DNA of 64,000 nucleotides from the NCBI GenBank assembly GCA_001804865.1, contig MHBK01000022.1:1-64000 (forward strand), given 5' to 3'. Positions 1 through 7,220 of this stretch are shown here, in pieces (position 1 is the stretch's first letter; each line of letters starts with the position of its first letter). Position numbers and translations under genes: made by a program. The notes under the pieces are model-generated. The model worked only from the letters and a program-made list of their open reading frames with translations, did no database searches and was not told the origin of the DNA. Source of the stretch: Lentisphaerae bacterium GWF2_57_35 (GTDB taxonomy: Bacteria; Verrucomicrobiota; Kiritimatiellia; CAIQIC01; GWF2-57-35).

Positions 1-1986
1 ACCAAGAAGGTTCCCCTTAACACCCAACTGACCAGTCTGATCGTCACCGCCACGCGAAACGGCAGAAGCTACTACGCGGACCCGCCGCCCATCGGGTATG
101 AGATCTTGTCATACCATCGCGAGGAGGTTGTTCACTCTCACTCGTATCCCTGCGGCTCCGAACCCATGAACGAGAACTGGACCGATACATATGAAGTACG
201 AAACTGGGACGCTGTAAGCCTTCGGGACGCCACCGTGAAAACGGGTACTTTAAGCCATATTCTGGTCGGGGGTTCGTTTGAAACCTTCCCCGTTTACCAG
301 CAAAGCTCCCGGGCACAATATTTGCCTGTTTGCGATGTTAGATTGGGTGAACTCACGTCATTTACATTGCATGACGACTTAGAAGGCGGTCTTTTGGCCA
401 CCGATGAACATTTAGAATACGGCAGCGCGGTTACATTCACAAAACACGCGGCTAAGGAGGAAACGCAATTGGTCGTATTCCAGTTTCAGGATCTTTCGTG
501 CAACTTGGACACGCCTTCCGATCCTAGCCAAATCACCTTCAGACAAGCTCGCGGCTTTTGGTACAATGACAACGTCTCTTTTGTTGTTCCCATGCGCACC
601 AAGATCGCGCAAACCATCACCGAGCGCGATTTCACATGGCCGGCTCACCACAGGACCTTCTGCAACACAGGCTTTAATCACGAATACTGTGCAATTTTTG
701 AGCACGATGACCATTATTTGACATTTGAAGGGTTCCACAACGAGCAGCTCTCTGTAGACTTCGTTGAACTGTGGGAAACGTCCAATCGGGTGAACCAAGT
801 CTTCAACCCGACCCTGAAAGACGACCCGCCACCGACCGCGTGTAACAAGATTTATGTCGTCGAGTCTCCGGACAGTCTCTATCACGTCACGCTCGACGTG
901 AACGACCAACCGTCCTCCATGCGGTCCAAACTCATGTATGCTGTCTTCATGGACGGGGCGAAACTCTCCGGTAGCGATGGGTTCTTCCCGGCCATTGGAC
1001 CAGCCGACATCACCTTCGATCATCCCTCATTGTCGGCTATGGTCGAGAAGGATTTTGAACTCAGGGTCGGCTATGACATGAACGGCGACAGTACGCTGGA
1101 CTCGGCGGAGGTAATTCCGATCTCCGTTACCAATGCCGCCGGGACCGTCATTGGCCCGCCGATCGCACGAGGGACGTCGTCGCCGCGCTATCCTGTCGCC
1201 ATGACAGTAGTCGACGCGGCCGTCTTGGACACATTGACCCTCCCGCATGCCAGCTGGCTTCTGCGGATATTCAGAGACGCAACCACGACCGGACTTCCGA
1301 CGGACAAAGCGCCCACCGCCTCAAGCACGATCAGCTTTAACTGCTACAGCGATTCGTGGGCCGTCTGGTTGACGCACAACGCAGGTGTGCCATTCAACGC
1401 ATCCGGCACGGCTACTATTCAGCAATACGTTTGGGGTACGAATACCTCACTGGCCGACCTGGTTGCTAAATCGCATCAGATGAAAGCTGCCGCAGAATCT
1501 GTCTACAATTCGACTGTCTTGACGGCAGCTAACGCATTCTTTGCTACAAATCCGGTCGGCACTATCGCCACGTTCCCTCTCGACGGTACGAGCTACAACG
1601 TCCCGCATATTGACGAAAGTCCAACTTGGGTTAGCAGCTATCTTTCCGGTGTGACGGTCGTGTTCGACGAACCCACGCAAATCAACGGATTCAACGACGA
1701 TATCAATGGAACGATCGGACGTGGACGAGTACTGTCGCACACTGCGACGTATACAATCGAGAAGGTGGACGGGTTGTTTGGCCCGAAACTTATTCTGAAT
1801 AGCGTTCATTACACCGGCGCAGTAGAAGACCTTTACGACTTCAATCGAGATGGCGGTGGTGCAGGTGAGGAAGCCGCGATTATCCAGCTTGGTTATGGGA
1901 ACGGCGGTTACGGAAGTGGCAGATACTTGGGGATTATTTTCAAAGATAGGATCGAAATTGACCAATCGGTGCCTGACCCTTTTTGA
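1..1986 (+). CDS. C-terminal part of a large protein of unknown function (5' truncated by window edge)
   Basis: The frame is open from the first base to the TGA at 1984-1986, so the gene starts outside the window; the first in-frame start-like codon (TTG at 106) has no reason to be the true start. The visible 661 residues are rich in Asp, Thr, Val and aromatic residues, with no transmembrane segment, which fits a beta-rich extracellular protein. One EF-hand-like loop is visible at about 1075-1110 (D-M-N-G-D-S-T-L-D-S-A-E), resembling the Ca-binding spacers in secreted proteins of this group. I recognise no catalytic domain. A small membrane protein gene starts 21 bp downstream, so the two may be co-transcribed. 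Coding status is well supported by length and frame; function is unknown. Confidence 0.75.
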   Translation, partial: TKKVPLNTQLTSLIVTATRNGRSYYADPPPIGYEILSYHREEVVHSHSYPCGSEPMNENWTDTYEVRNWDAVSLRDATVKTGTLSHILVGGSFETFPVYQQSSRAQYLPVCDVRLGELTSFTLHDDLEGGLLATDEHLEYGSAVTFTKHAAKEETQLVVFQFQDLSCNLDTPSDPSQITFRQARGFWYNDNVSFVVPMRTKIAQTITERDFTWPAHHRTFCNTGFNHEYCAIFEHDDHYLTFEGFHNEQLSVDFVELWETSNRVNQVFNPTLKDDPPPTACNKIYVVESPDSLYHVTLDVNDQPSSMRSKLMYAVFMDGAKLSGSDGFFPAIGPADITFDHPSLSAMVEKDFELRVGYDMNGDSTLDSAEVIPISVTNAAGTVIGPPIARGTSSPRYPVAMTVVDAAVLDTLTLPHASWLLRIFRDATTTGLPTDKAPTASSTISFNCYSDSWAVWLTHNAGVPFNASGTATIQQYVWGTNTSLADLVAKSHQMKAAAESVYNSTVLTAANAFFATNPVGTIATFPLDGTSYNVPHIDESPTWVSSYLSGVTVVFDEPTQINGFNDDINGTIGRGRVLSHTATYTIEKVDGLFGPKLILNSVHYTGAVEDLYDFNRDGGGAGEEAAIIQLGYGNGGYGSGRYLGIIFKDRIEIDQSVPDPF

Positions 1987-2007
1987 CGAAAGTTGTGCAG
2001 ATTGAAG

Positions 2008-2385
2008 ATGACAAAAAAAGTACATTTATTTCTGACGTTTCTGGCGCTGTCGATTGCTTGTCCAATTCCACCGTTCAAGGGTGGTATCCCATTGATAATG
2101 TGGGTGGTGTCCACGGTGCATTGGATTGTGCACACGCATTCCTTGAGTTCGAAACTAATTATGGTGGTTATAACGGTTCTCCTCGTGGCTGCTGTGATGC
2201 TCTGTAGCAGAGTTGTCACATGGTTGTCATGGAAAGCGAACAACAGAGTAGTTTGCTATGTAACGCTAATCGGTGTCTATGGGGCAATGATCTGTCTCGC
2301 GATGTTACCAATATACGATGGAGGAGGATGGCTTGATCCAGTTCCATCAAAGACACTCTTGCAGATGATAAAAACAGGGATATGA
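2008..2385 (+). CDS. small hydrophobic membrane protein, unknown function
   Basis: The predicted 125-residue protein has three or four hydrophobic segments (approximately residues 5-18, 24-42, 50-68 and 76-95 counting from ATG 2008), so it is probably an inner-membrane protein. The ATG at 2008 is preferred over an in-frame upstream start at 1993 because MTKK followed by a hydrophobic stretch is a normal membrane-protein start; the ribosome site is weak. It lies 21 bp after the large upstream ORF and 65 bp before the next gene. A small multi-pass protein directly behind a very large protein resembles an immunity-gene layout, but that is only a positional inference. No family recognised. Confidence 0.5.
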   Translation: MTKKVHLFLTFLALSIACPIPPFKGGIPLIMWVVSTVHWIVHTHSLSSKLIMVVITVLLVAAVMLCSRVVTWLSWKANNRVVCYVTLIGVYGAMICLAMLPIYDGGGWLDPVPSKTLLQMIKTGI

Positions 2386-2450
2386 AGGCAGAAATCCCGT
2401 TTGTATTTTGTCCGTCATAGGTAAAAGGGAAATGAAAGAGAAGGATTATT

Positions 2451-3527
2451 ATGAACATGAACAGATGGTTTCTTATTGGTATTCCGCTCCTGCTTTCATG
2501 CACACTTGGTTCGGCAAAGGAAATCAGACTCGGTGTTCTTAAGACGTTGACCCCAGACATACCGAAAGCGAGTATCGGGCAGCTCTTGGACTACTTTGCA
2601 TCCAATAAATACGACATGGCGCCTATCTATTCCCCTTGGCACGCGACGAACATCACTACGCGGTCTTATGATCAGACTCCTATCCTTGCCGCGCGTGACT
2701 TTGGCGGCGCGCTATTCCTTCGTATAGAGGACTGGGCGGCGGAAATGAAAGCGAGAGAGCCCGCAACGGAACCCATTCAGCAGTTCATGGACTTGGCCGA
2801 TTTGTTGATGAAGTCTCCGGGCTACGGCAACTTCTTCATGGCGAAACGCTGCCACGAGATCGCGACCTATGGAATCGCTCGCGCGCTCGCAGACACGAAC
2901 TGCCCTCTTTACGGCGTTACGAATCAGTTCGCCCGTTTCGATGCCGCTTGGAAGACGCCCGCCGGTCGCGCGCAAATGCTGAACGACGACGTTGGCGCAC
3001 GGCTTTTCGATATCCCACCGAACGACGAAAAAGCACAACAACAGTATCTTGAACGCTTGTGGCGAATCGGGCAGTTGATGGTCATGAAGTACAGCACTCC
3101 AGAAATGCAAGCGTGCTTCGAGGGTCATCCGCCCGCTGGTATGGAGAATGTGTCCGAGACGGTCCGACGCTGGTACTTAGGCGCATACGAAACGCCGTTC
3201 ATGCGGGAACATGTGTTGTTCTTCAAGGACGACGGCAAGGTGTCGGCGAGGAATTGGAACGCGAACGATCACGAAACTTTGATCGTACCCTATGCGGAAC
3301 CGCAGTTGTCGCGCCTCAAGTGCCTGGCGGAGTTCCGGGCGGCCATCGGCTACTTCCCCGGCGAGTTCGTGCCGAACGAAGACTCGGCCACGTCGCAACA
3401 GAAAGCCGCATTCATTCAGGTGTGGTCGGACTACCGCAAGCAGAAGGGACTTCCCGACGATACCGGCGTTGCGGTAACGGCATGGGAAGTCTACCGCGAT
3501 ATTATGTCCTGTGCTTTTCCAGAATGA
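2451..3527 (+). CDS. exported protein or lipoprotein of unknown function
   Basis: The 358-residue product begins with a clear export signal: positively charged start, hydrophobic core IGIPLLLSC and small residues to about A23. The LLSC sequence also resembles a lipobox with Cys17, so it may be a lipoprotein. The mature part is soluble and rich in Trp, Tyr and Arg, with several Cys (for example in the stretches MAKRCHEIA, TNCPLYG, QACFEG and RLKCLAE), which fits a disulfide-bonded periplasmic or surface protein. A purine-rich ribosome site (gagaagga) precedes ATG 2451. I do not recognise a fold. It follows the membrane protein by 65 bp in the same direction. Confidence 0.65.
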   Translation: MNMNRWFLIGIPLLLSCTLGSAKEIRLGVLKTLTPDIPKASIGQLLDYFASNKYDMAPIYSPWHATNITTRSYDQTPILAARDFGGALFLRIEDWAAEMKAREPATEPIQQFMDLADLLMKSPGYGNFFMAKRCHEIATYGIARALADTNCPLYGVTNQFARFDAAWKTPAGRAQMLNDDVGARLFDIPPNDEKAQQQYLERLWRIGQLMVMKYSTPEMQACFEGHPPAGMENVSETVRRWYLGAYETPFMREHVLFFKDDGKVSARNWNANDHETLIVPYAEPQLSRLKCLAEFRAAIGYFPGEFVPNEDSATSQQKAAFIQVWSDYRKQKGLPDDTGVAVTAWEVYRDIMSCAFPE

Positions 3528-3711
3528 CAACCCCCTCCGGCACTACGCCAAAGAATTAGGCGTCTCATGGGGCGGGTTGATGTGTGGGTGTTGTGTCTCT
3601 TGTTGTTGGAGACATTAGGGATAAGCAAAGACTTCTAAGTTTTTCCTGAGAACTCTTCATTCCATGTATGGGGCCGCCCAGGGTTTGTCTTGGCGCGGTT
3701 GGGGGACCTTT

Positions 3712-3933
3712 ATGACTCAAGACAACGACCCTTTGGAAAAGTTGCATCGTCTGATCCTGCGCAACCTGCTGTTTTTGTGGTTCAGCGAGGGGCGGTTGGT
3801 CCCGACGGAGTTTTTGAAGGATATGACCCCGACGGCGAAAACGAAACTTCTCGAATGCGCCCGGGCGATGGCCGAGGAATTCCGGTACGAGCCGGAGAAG
3901 CGGGCGTTTCTATTGAGCCTGGGGAAAGACTGA
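3712..3933 (+). CDS. small soluble protein, unknown (73 aa)
   Basis: An ATG at 3712 follows a GGGGGA purine tract by about 6 bases and opens a 73-codon frame. An in-frame ATG at 3664 would add 16 residues of low-complexity sequence and is less likely. The product looks alpha-helical and amphipathic, with motifs such as LEKLHRLILRNLLFLWFSEGR and AKTKLLECARAMAEEF. No known domain is recognised. It is isolated between the exported protein and a long non-coding stretch, so it may be a real small gene or the remnant of a larger one. Confidence 0.4.
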   Translation: MTQDNDPLEKLHRLILRNLLFLWFSEGRLVPTEFLKDMTPTAKTKLLECARAMAEEFRYEPEKRAFLLSLGKD

Positions 3934-4613
3934 GCCCCCCTCGCGCGCTTGCGCGCGCTCGGTACGCCGCCTGCGGCGGCTCCAGCCTCCGCGCGGGGAC
4001 GCGCTCCGGCCTTCCGTCCTGCAAGCCGCCTGGCCCACGTGGCGAAGCCGCACGTGGTCATGCGGCTTGCTGACCGCCCGGCTCACCGCCCCCTCCGCAC
4101 ATCGCCACAAAGTTGCGGGGCAACTTTGAGGCCATGCGCGTCTTCTTCCCGCTGCGGACTCGCTACCGCTCGGAAGCGCGCGCCTCGCACAAGGCGCGCC
4201 AGTCTGCATCCCGATCAAAGCATCGGGAAGCAGCCTGTCACGCCTTCTGCGCCCACGCCGCTTTCGCGGCTTCCCGCGCAGGAAACAAAACAAGATTTTA
4301 TGCGTGCGTTCGTCGAGGACTCCTCACACACAACAGGCAACCACCGCTTCGCGGAGCCTGTGGTGTCGCATAAAATCGTGTTTTGTTCCCTGCGCCGCCC
4401 CCGGCGCGCGCAACTCCGGCGCTACGCTTAAATCAGCACCCCCCAACCCCCCGCAATCTTGCGGGGGGCAGGGTCGGGCGCCTCAGCGGCTCGCGCGCTC
4501 CCCACATCGCCGCCCTCCGTGGACGCCGCTTTTCAGCGGCGGCCATTTCACCGCCCGAAGAGTTGCGCGGCGGCTTTTTTGCTGTCGCAAAAACCCGCAA
4601 GAGCCGCCGCGCT
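3934..4613. other. gene-free GC-rich stretch with many short palindromes
   Basis: No convincing coding frame exists here: the open frames on both strands are Arg/Ala/Pro-rich products of high GC content. The stretch is dense with short self-complementary words (for example ccgcctgcggcgg, ccccgcaatcttgcgggg), the large inverted repeat at 4276-4395, and a GCGCGGCGGCT/AGCCGCCGCGC pair at 4565-4575 and 4602-4612. It looks like accumulated palindromic repeat debris. Confidence 0.6.
4276..4395. repeat. 29-bp imperfect inverted repeat, 62-bp loop
   Basis: Left arm 4276-4304 (GCGCAGGAAACAAAACA...) pairs with right arm 4367-4395 (...TGTTTTGTTCCCTGCGC) with two mismatches over 29 bp. The loop is 62 bases and contains a further short palindrome (accgcttcgcgg). 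It lies in a gene-free region and has no T-tract. It could be the two ends of a tiny non-autonomous element or a structured RNA; nothing decides between these. Confidence 0.7.
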
Positions 4614-4736
4614 TTAGCTGACCGCCTTCAAACAGATCAATCCGGCCAAAAACCGCATGATCCAGTCGCTCAAGGCCTTTAAAAAGGCCTGTATTGCTTG
4701 TACGTCATCACCGTCTATCTTCAGTTTTATCTTCAT
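4614..4736 (-). CDS. possible 40-residue small protein
   Basis: On the minus strand an ATG at 4736 is preceded by AAAAAGGAG (10 bases upstream) and opens a 40-codon frame ending in TAA at 4614. The product starts MKIKLKIDGDDVQAIQAF and continues as an amphipathic helix with a hydrophobic C-terminal half (MRFLAGLICLKAV). A long purine-rich segment (4737 to about 5040) would form its leader and a GCGCGGCGGCT stem follows just after the stop. Ribosome site, leader and hairpin together resemble a small transcription unit, but the ORF is short and has no recognised family. Confidence 0.35.
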   Translation of the reverse strand: MKIKLKIDGDDVQAIQAFLKALSDWIMRFLAGLICLKAVS

Positions 4737-5060
4737 CTTGGTCTTTCTCCTTTTTCGTCTGTTCTTTTCAAATTTCGAATTCCATCTCTCCCTTTCGTTT
4801 TTAAGTACTTATTCTGGGCTGATTTTTTTCAAGTCCCCCTCTGTTGTGCAAATTGTGATACCTCTTCGATGTCTCTCTTTCGGATTGTTTTTGCTTATTT
4901 TTCGATCCTACCGAAGCTCCACTCGAAACTTTCCAAATTTTTGAATATTTTTTTGCCCTGTTGTTTCGTGTCTCGTTCTCCTCTTCACTAGTAATTACGT
5001 TTCCCTCTCTTTTGTGTCAGGAATATCGCAATCTTTGTTTCAGAAATCGCTGTTCAACCT
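4737..5060 (-). other. AT-rich, strand-asymmetric (purine-rich minus strand) segment
   Basis: Over about 320 bases the plus strand is dominated by T and C, with long runs such as tttctcctttttcg, so the minus strand is almost all A and G. The plus-strand frame through it (4657-4944) is only a hydrophobic low-complexity artefact of the T runs. Composition differs sharply from the surrounding GC-rich DNA. It could be a long 5' leader of the 40-residue ORF, a triplex- or R-loop-forming tract, or foreign DNA. Confidence 0.5.
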
Positions 5061-5151
5061 TTGCCAAGCCTCTCCATGCCATTAGACCCGGCAGGCCCCG
5101 CGCCGGCGGAGCCGTCACGGGTCCTGCTTTCCGCCCGAAGAGAATGCGGAC

Positions 5152-5201
5152 ACTTTTAGTTTTTGCCGCCGGTGGAAAGTGGGGCGGCAAAAACAAAAAG
5201 T
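5152..5201. repeat. strong hairpin: 19-bp arms, one mismatch, 12-base loop
   Basis: Left arm 5152-5170 (ACTTTTAGTTTTTGCCGCC) pairs with right arm 5183-5201 (GGCGGCAAAAACAAAAAGT) with a single mismatch. The A/T-rich foot and G/C-rich top mean an RNA from either strand would have a stem flanked by U-rich sequence, so it may act as a bidirectional terminator although no gene ends nearby. Confidence 0.6.
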
Positions 5202-5276
5202 GGTAGGGTTGCGGGGAGCTAAAAAGTCGTTTATTTCCGTTTATTAAACGGGAGAGGGGGTAGGGGGTGAGGGCTT

Positions 5277-5400
5277 TTCCAATGTCTGGAAAAACAGGCT
5301 AAAAATCTTCCAATCATTGGAAAAATCGGTTCGAAAAGTTCCAATCATTGGAAAATTGGCACGGAATTTTTCCAATGGCTGGAAAACTTTAGATTATCGA
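5277..5400. repeat. array of four TTCCA-n5-TGGAA palindromes at exactly 31-bp period
   Basis: Four 15-bp palindromes begin at 5277, 5308, 5339 and 5370: TTCCAATGTCTGGAA, TTCCAATCATTGGAA twice, and TTCCAATGGCTGGAA. Start-to-start distance is 31 bp every time, close to three helical turns, so all sites face the same side of the DNA. The 16-base spacers share A-rich starts and partial CGG/GAA words but are not identical. The same unit recurs at 6044-6120 and 18908-18969. Confidence 0.85.
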
Positions 5401-5796
5401 CGCTTCTCGTCGACAATTCATTAATAACAAGGTTCTTATCAAAATTATAAGGGCTATTTATAGGCTAAGCCGCTCATTTTGGGGGCTTAAAACCCGCCGT
5501 AAGTCGCGCTTGATTCCTTGATCGCCCATGTTCCTGAAGCCATTAGGGGCAAACCTAGAAACTGGCACTTCAGAACATTTTCTGCGCTTTTTCGCGTGTT
5601 TAGCGGGCTTTTTCTCTTCGTATGTGCCGGAAAACGCCATTTTTAGCTTTTTTTGCGTCTCTTGCGCCTTTTCGCGGCCATTTCGTAGTCTTCTAGATTC
5701 TCGCGCAGCCCCTCCAAGAGCAAAGATGCGGCTGGCTGAGATTTGACCGGCCGGCCCTTTTTTGCGGCAGTGATAAGCTGCATGTCAGCGCCGGTG
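5394..5796. repeat. dispersed ~390-bp element, copy 1
   Basis: This ~400-bp stretch is repeated at 7887-8273 with high identity (small substitutions and indels). It begins with a small hairpin (CGACGCTTCTCGTCG) and ends near gtcagcgc. Different frames are open in the two copies (60 and 72 codons here, 71 there), which argues against a conserved protein. It sits between the 31-bp palindrome array and the IstB fossil. It may be the end of an old insertion element or a structured non-coding RNA unit. Confidence 0.75.
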
Positions 5797-5825
5797 AAAA
5801 ATGCGTCAAAAATCACCGGTTTAAA

Positions 5826-6002
5826 AACCGCCAGCGCAGCGAAGCCGGGGCACTCGGTCGTGGAGACCTCAGCCTGGTGGAGGAGCCGGTTGAGCACGGC
5901 GGAGGCCAGGGGGCTGTCGTTGTTGAAAAGGACGGGCCGCGGCTGGAAAACTTGGTTGGTAGTCAGCACGGTGGAGCCGCCTTCGTAGCGCGCGGGTTTT
6001 GA
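5826..6002 (-). pseudogene. fossil C-terminal fragment of an IstB-like ATPase (IS21 family)
   Basis: Reading the minus strand from about 6002 gives RYEGGSTVLTTNQVF, a short disrupted stretch, then NNDSPLASAVLNRLLHQAEV. This matches the C-terminal end of IstB-type transposition ATPases, where a GSTxLTTNxxF strand is followed by F-n-n-D-s-x-L-x-S-A-x-L-D-R-L-L-H-H-A-E. Walker A and B parts are absent and the following residues diverge, so this is a remnant. Upstream sequence in the same frame is the 31-bp palindrome array, not transposase. The IstA partner is not visible. Confidence 0.7.
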
Positions 6003-6579
6003 TATGAATTCACCGGCCTGGGGGCAGGCCGGCTCCAAAAGAGTTCCTGGGCTTTGGAAAAGGGAGGCGAATTTTTCCAAGGGTTGGAAGATTTTTGGCG
6101 GGATTTTCCCGCGTGCGGCCGCTTTGCCGCGGCCTACGCGGCTCACGCGGCAAGGATTGGAAAACTTTTGGGATGGTCTTGACGCATCGCCGAACGGGGG
6201 TTCGGCTCCTACAGAAGAGGAAAAGTATCGCGAACCGCAGCCCTCTCGTCGCGTCCGACCTGGGAGCTGTGCCGTTCGAAGAGGAGATAAAAGAGAGTTT
6301 CCAACGAATAGGAAGCGCAACGAATGGGAGATGAAAAAATCATGCTCTTTTCCCTAATCGGCGCTCTGAGAACCGCACGAACAAAATTCTTCTTCATTCG
6401 TTGGAACCCCTCTTCTCTGTTTAGCTGTGTAGAATTCGGGTCGGACCACGGCAACTTGTGGCTGGCCGCCTTGCTTGCTTTCCGGCAAGACGGAGAAGAA
6501 CCATGCCGCCAGCTATGACCTCGCCCGCGGATCGGGATGATCCAATGAACTGCAACTCGCGCACTTGAATGCGTGGCTC
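6003..6579. other. gene-free stretch before hicAB
   Basis: Apart from the degenerate palindrome array I see no supported gene. Short frames (for example 6324-6518 plus) have no ribosome site or recognisable product. The sequence is mixed in composition and looks like decayed mobile DNA next to the IstB fossil. Confidence 0.5.
6044..6120. repeat. degenerate 31-bp-period palindrome array (three units)
   Basis: TTCC starts occur at 6044, 6075 and 6106, again exactly 31 bp apart. The first unit is TTCCTGGGCTTTGGAA, the second TTCCAAGGGTTGGAA, and the third keeps only the left half (TTCCCGCG). The next half-site (attggaaaac near 6155) is out of phase. It appears to be a decayed copy of the array at 5277-5400. 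Confidence 0.6.
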
Positions 6580-6612
6580 TTGACGTGTTTAGTACTACTA
6601 TAGTACTATATA
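6580..6612 (+). promoter_or_regulatory. hicAB promoter with twin TAGTACTA operator
   Basis: A -35 box TTGACG (6580-6585) and a -10 box TACTAT (6604-6609) are 18 bp apart. Overlapping the -10 are two copies of the self-complementary octamer TAGTACTA (6590-6597 and 6601-6608) separated by CTA. HicB antitoxins autorepress by binding such paired sites, so this is a likely HicB operator. Transcription would begin near 6616, the hicA start codon, and no ribosome site is visible, suggesting a leaderless mRNA. Confidence 0.6.
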
Positions 6613-6615
6613 GCC

Positions 6616-6810
6616 ATGCCGAAAAAGATACAAGAGTTGATTCGTGACTTGAAGAAGTGCGGATTTGTAGACCGTGGAGGCAAAGGCAGCCACCGGAACT
6701 TTGCACATTCCAAGGGATCGAAGATAACGCTCAGCGGCAGCCTTTCGCACGATGCGAAACGGTATCAGGAACGCGATGTTGAGAAAGCGATTCGCGAGGT
6801 GACAGAATGA
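6616..6810 (+). CDS. hicA: HicA-type mRNA interferase toxin
   Basis: The 64-residue product has the HicA (double-stranded-RNA-binding-like) pattern: helix IQELIRDLKKCGF, then GGKGSHRNF with the catalytic histidine H26, then a strand and a terminal helix (QERDVEKAIREV). HicA toxins cleave mRNAs and are silenced by HicB. It overlaps hicB by four bases (ATGA at 6807-6810), so the pair is translationally coupled. There is no ribosome site in front of ATG 6616, consistent with leaderless translation from the promoter at 6580-6609. Confidence 0.9.
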   Translation: MPKKIQELIRDLKKCGFVDRGGKGSHRNFAHSKGSKITLSGSLSHDAKRYQERDVEKAIREVTE

Positions 6811-7205
6811 AGAAGAGTGATCACTACCTCAAGATTGTCGAGTGGTCGGAAGAAGACCGGTGCTATGTCGGTACATGTCCCGGCCTTATGCTCGGTGGTA
6901 TCCACGGTGATGTGGAGACCGAAGTATACAAAGAGCTTTGTCAAGCGGTCGAAGAATGGATCGACATTTACGAACAGGACGGAACTCCGCTTCCCGAGCC
7001 AACGGCTGGAAAGGAATACTCAGGTAAGTTCGTTGTCCGTGTAGGTCAAGACCTGCACAAAGCCCTTGCCATTGGCGCCATTCGCCATGGCGAAAGTCTC
7101 AATGAGCATTGTGTCCACCTGTTGAGGGAAGAGAGAGCGCCCTATGGAGAGGACAAGCGGGTGCAACGTGTTTCCGGAAGGGTGCGCCCTTTCGAAAAAC
7201 GCTGA
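6807..7205 (+). CDS. hicB: HicB-type antitoxin
   Basis: The 132-residue product begins with the HicB RNase-H-like fold (YLKIVEWSEEDRCYVGTCPGL, then GDVETEVYKELCQAVEEWI) and ends with a ribbon-helix-helix-like segment (about residues 76-112: KFVVRVGQDLHKALAIGAIRHGESL NEHCVHLL split by a turn). The N-terminal domain binds and blocks HicA and the C-terminal part binds DNA. The last 20 residues are basic and unrelated to the core. It overlaps the toxin gene by four bases. The module looks intact and sits among mobile-element remnants. Confidence 0.88.
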   Translation: MKKSDHYLKIVEWSEEDRCYVGTCPGLMLGGIHGDVETEVYKELCQAVEEWIDIYEQDGTPLPEPTAGKEYSGKFVVRVGQDLHKALAIGAIRHGESLNEHCVHLLREERAPYGEDKRVQRVSGRVRPFEKR

Positions 7206-7220
7206 TCCGCGTCGTTCACC

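Noticed and set aside
3949..4431. 160-codon Arg/Ala-rich ORF in the GC-rich island
   Set aside because: Overlapping frames are open on both strands because stop codons are rare at this GC content; the product is low complexity and palindromes fill the DNA.
4657..4944. 95-codon hydrophobic plus-strand ORF
   Set aside because: It reads through T-rich runs, giving artificial Phe/Leu/Ser membrane-like sequence; there is no ribosome site.
5277..5400. CRISPR-like array of repeats and spacers
   Set aside because: The repeat is only 15 bp, the 16-bp spacers resemble one another, and there are no cas genes; a phased palindrome array explains it better.
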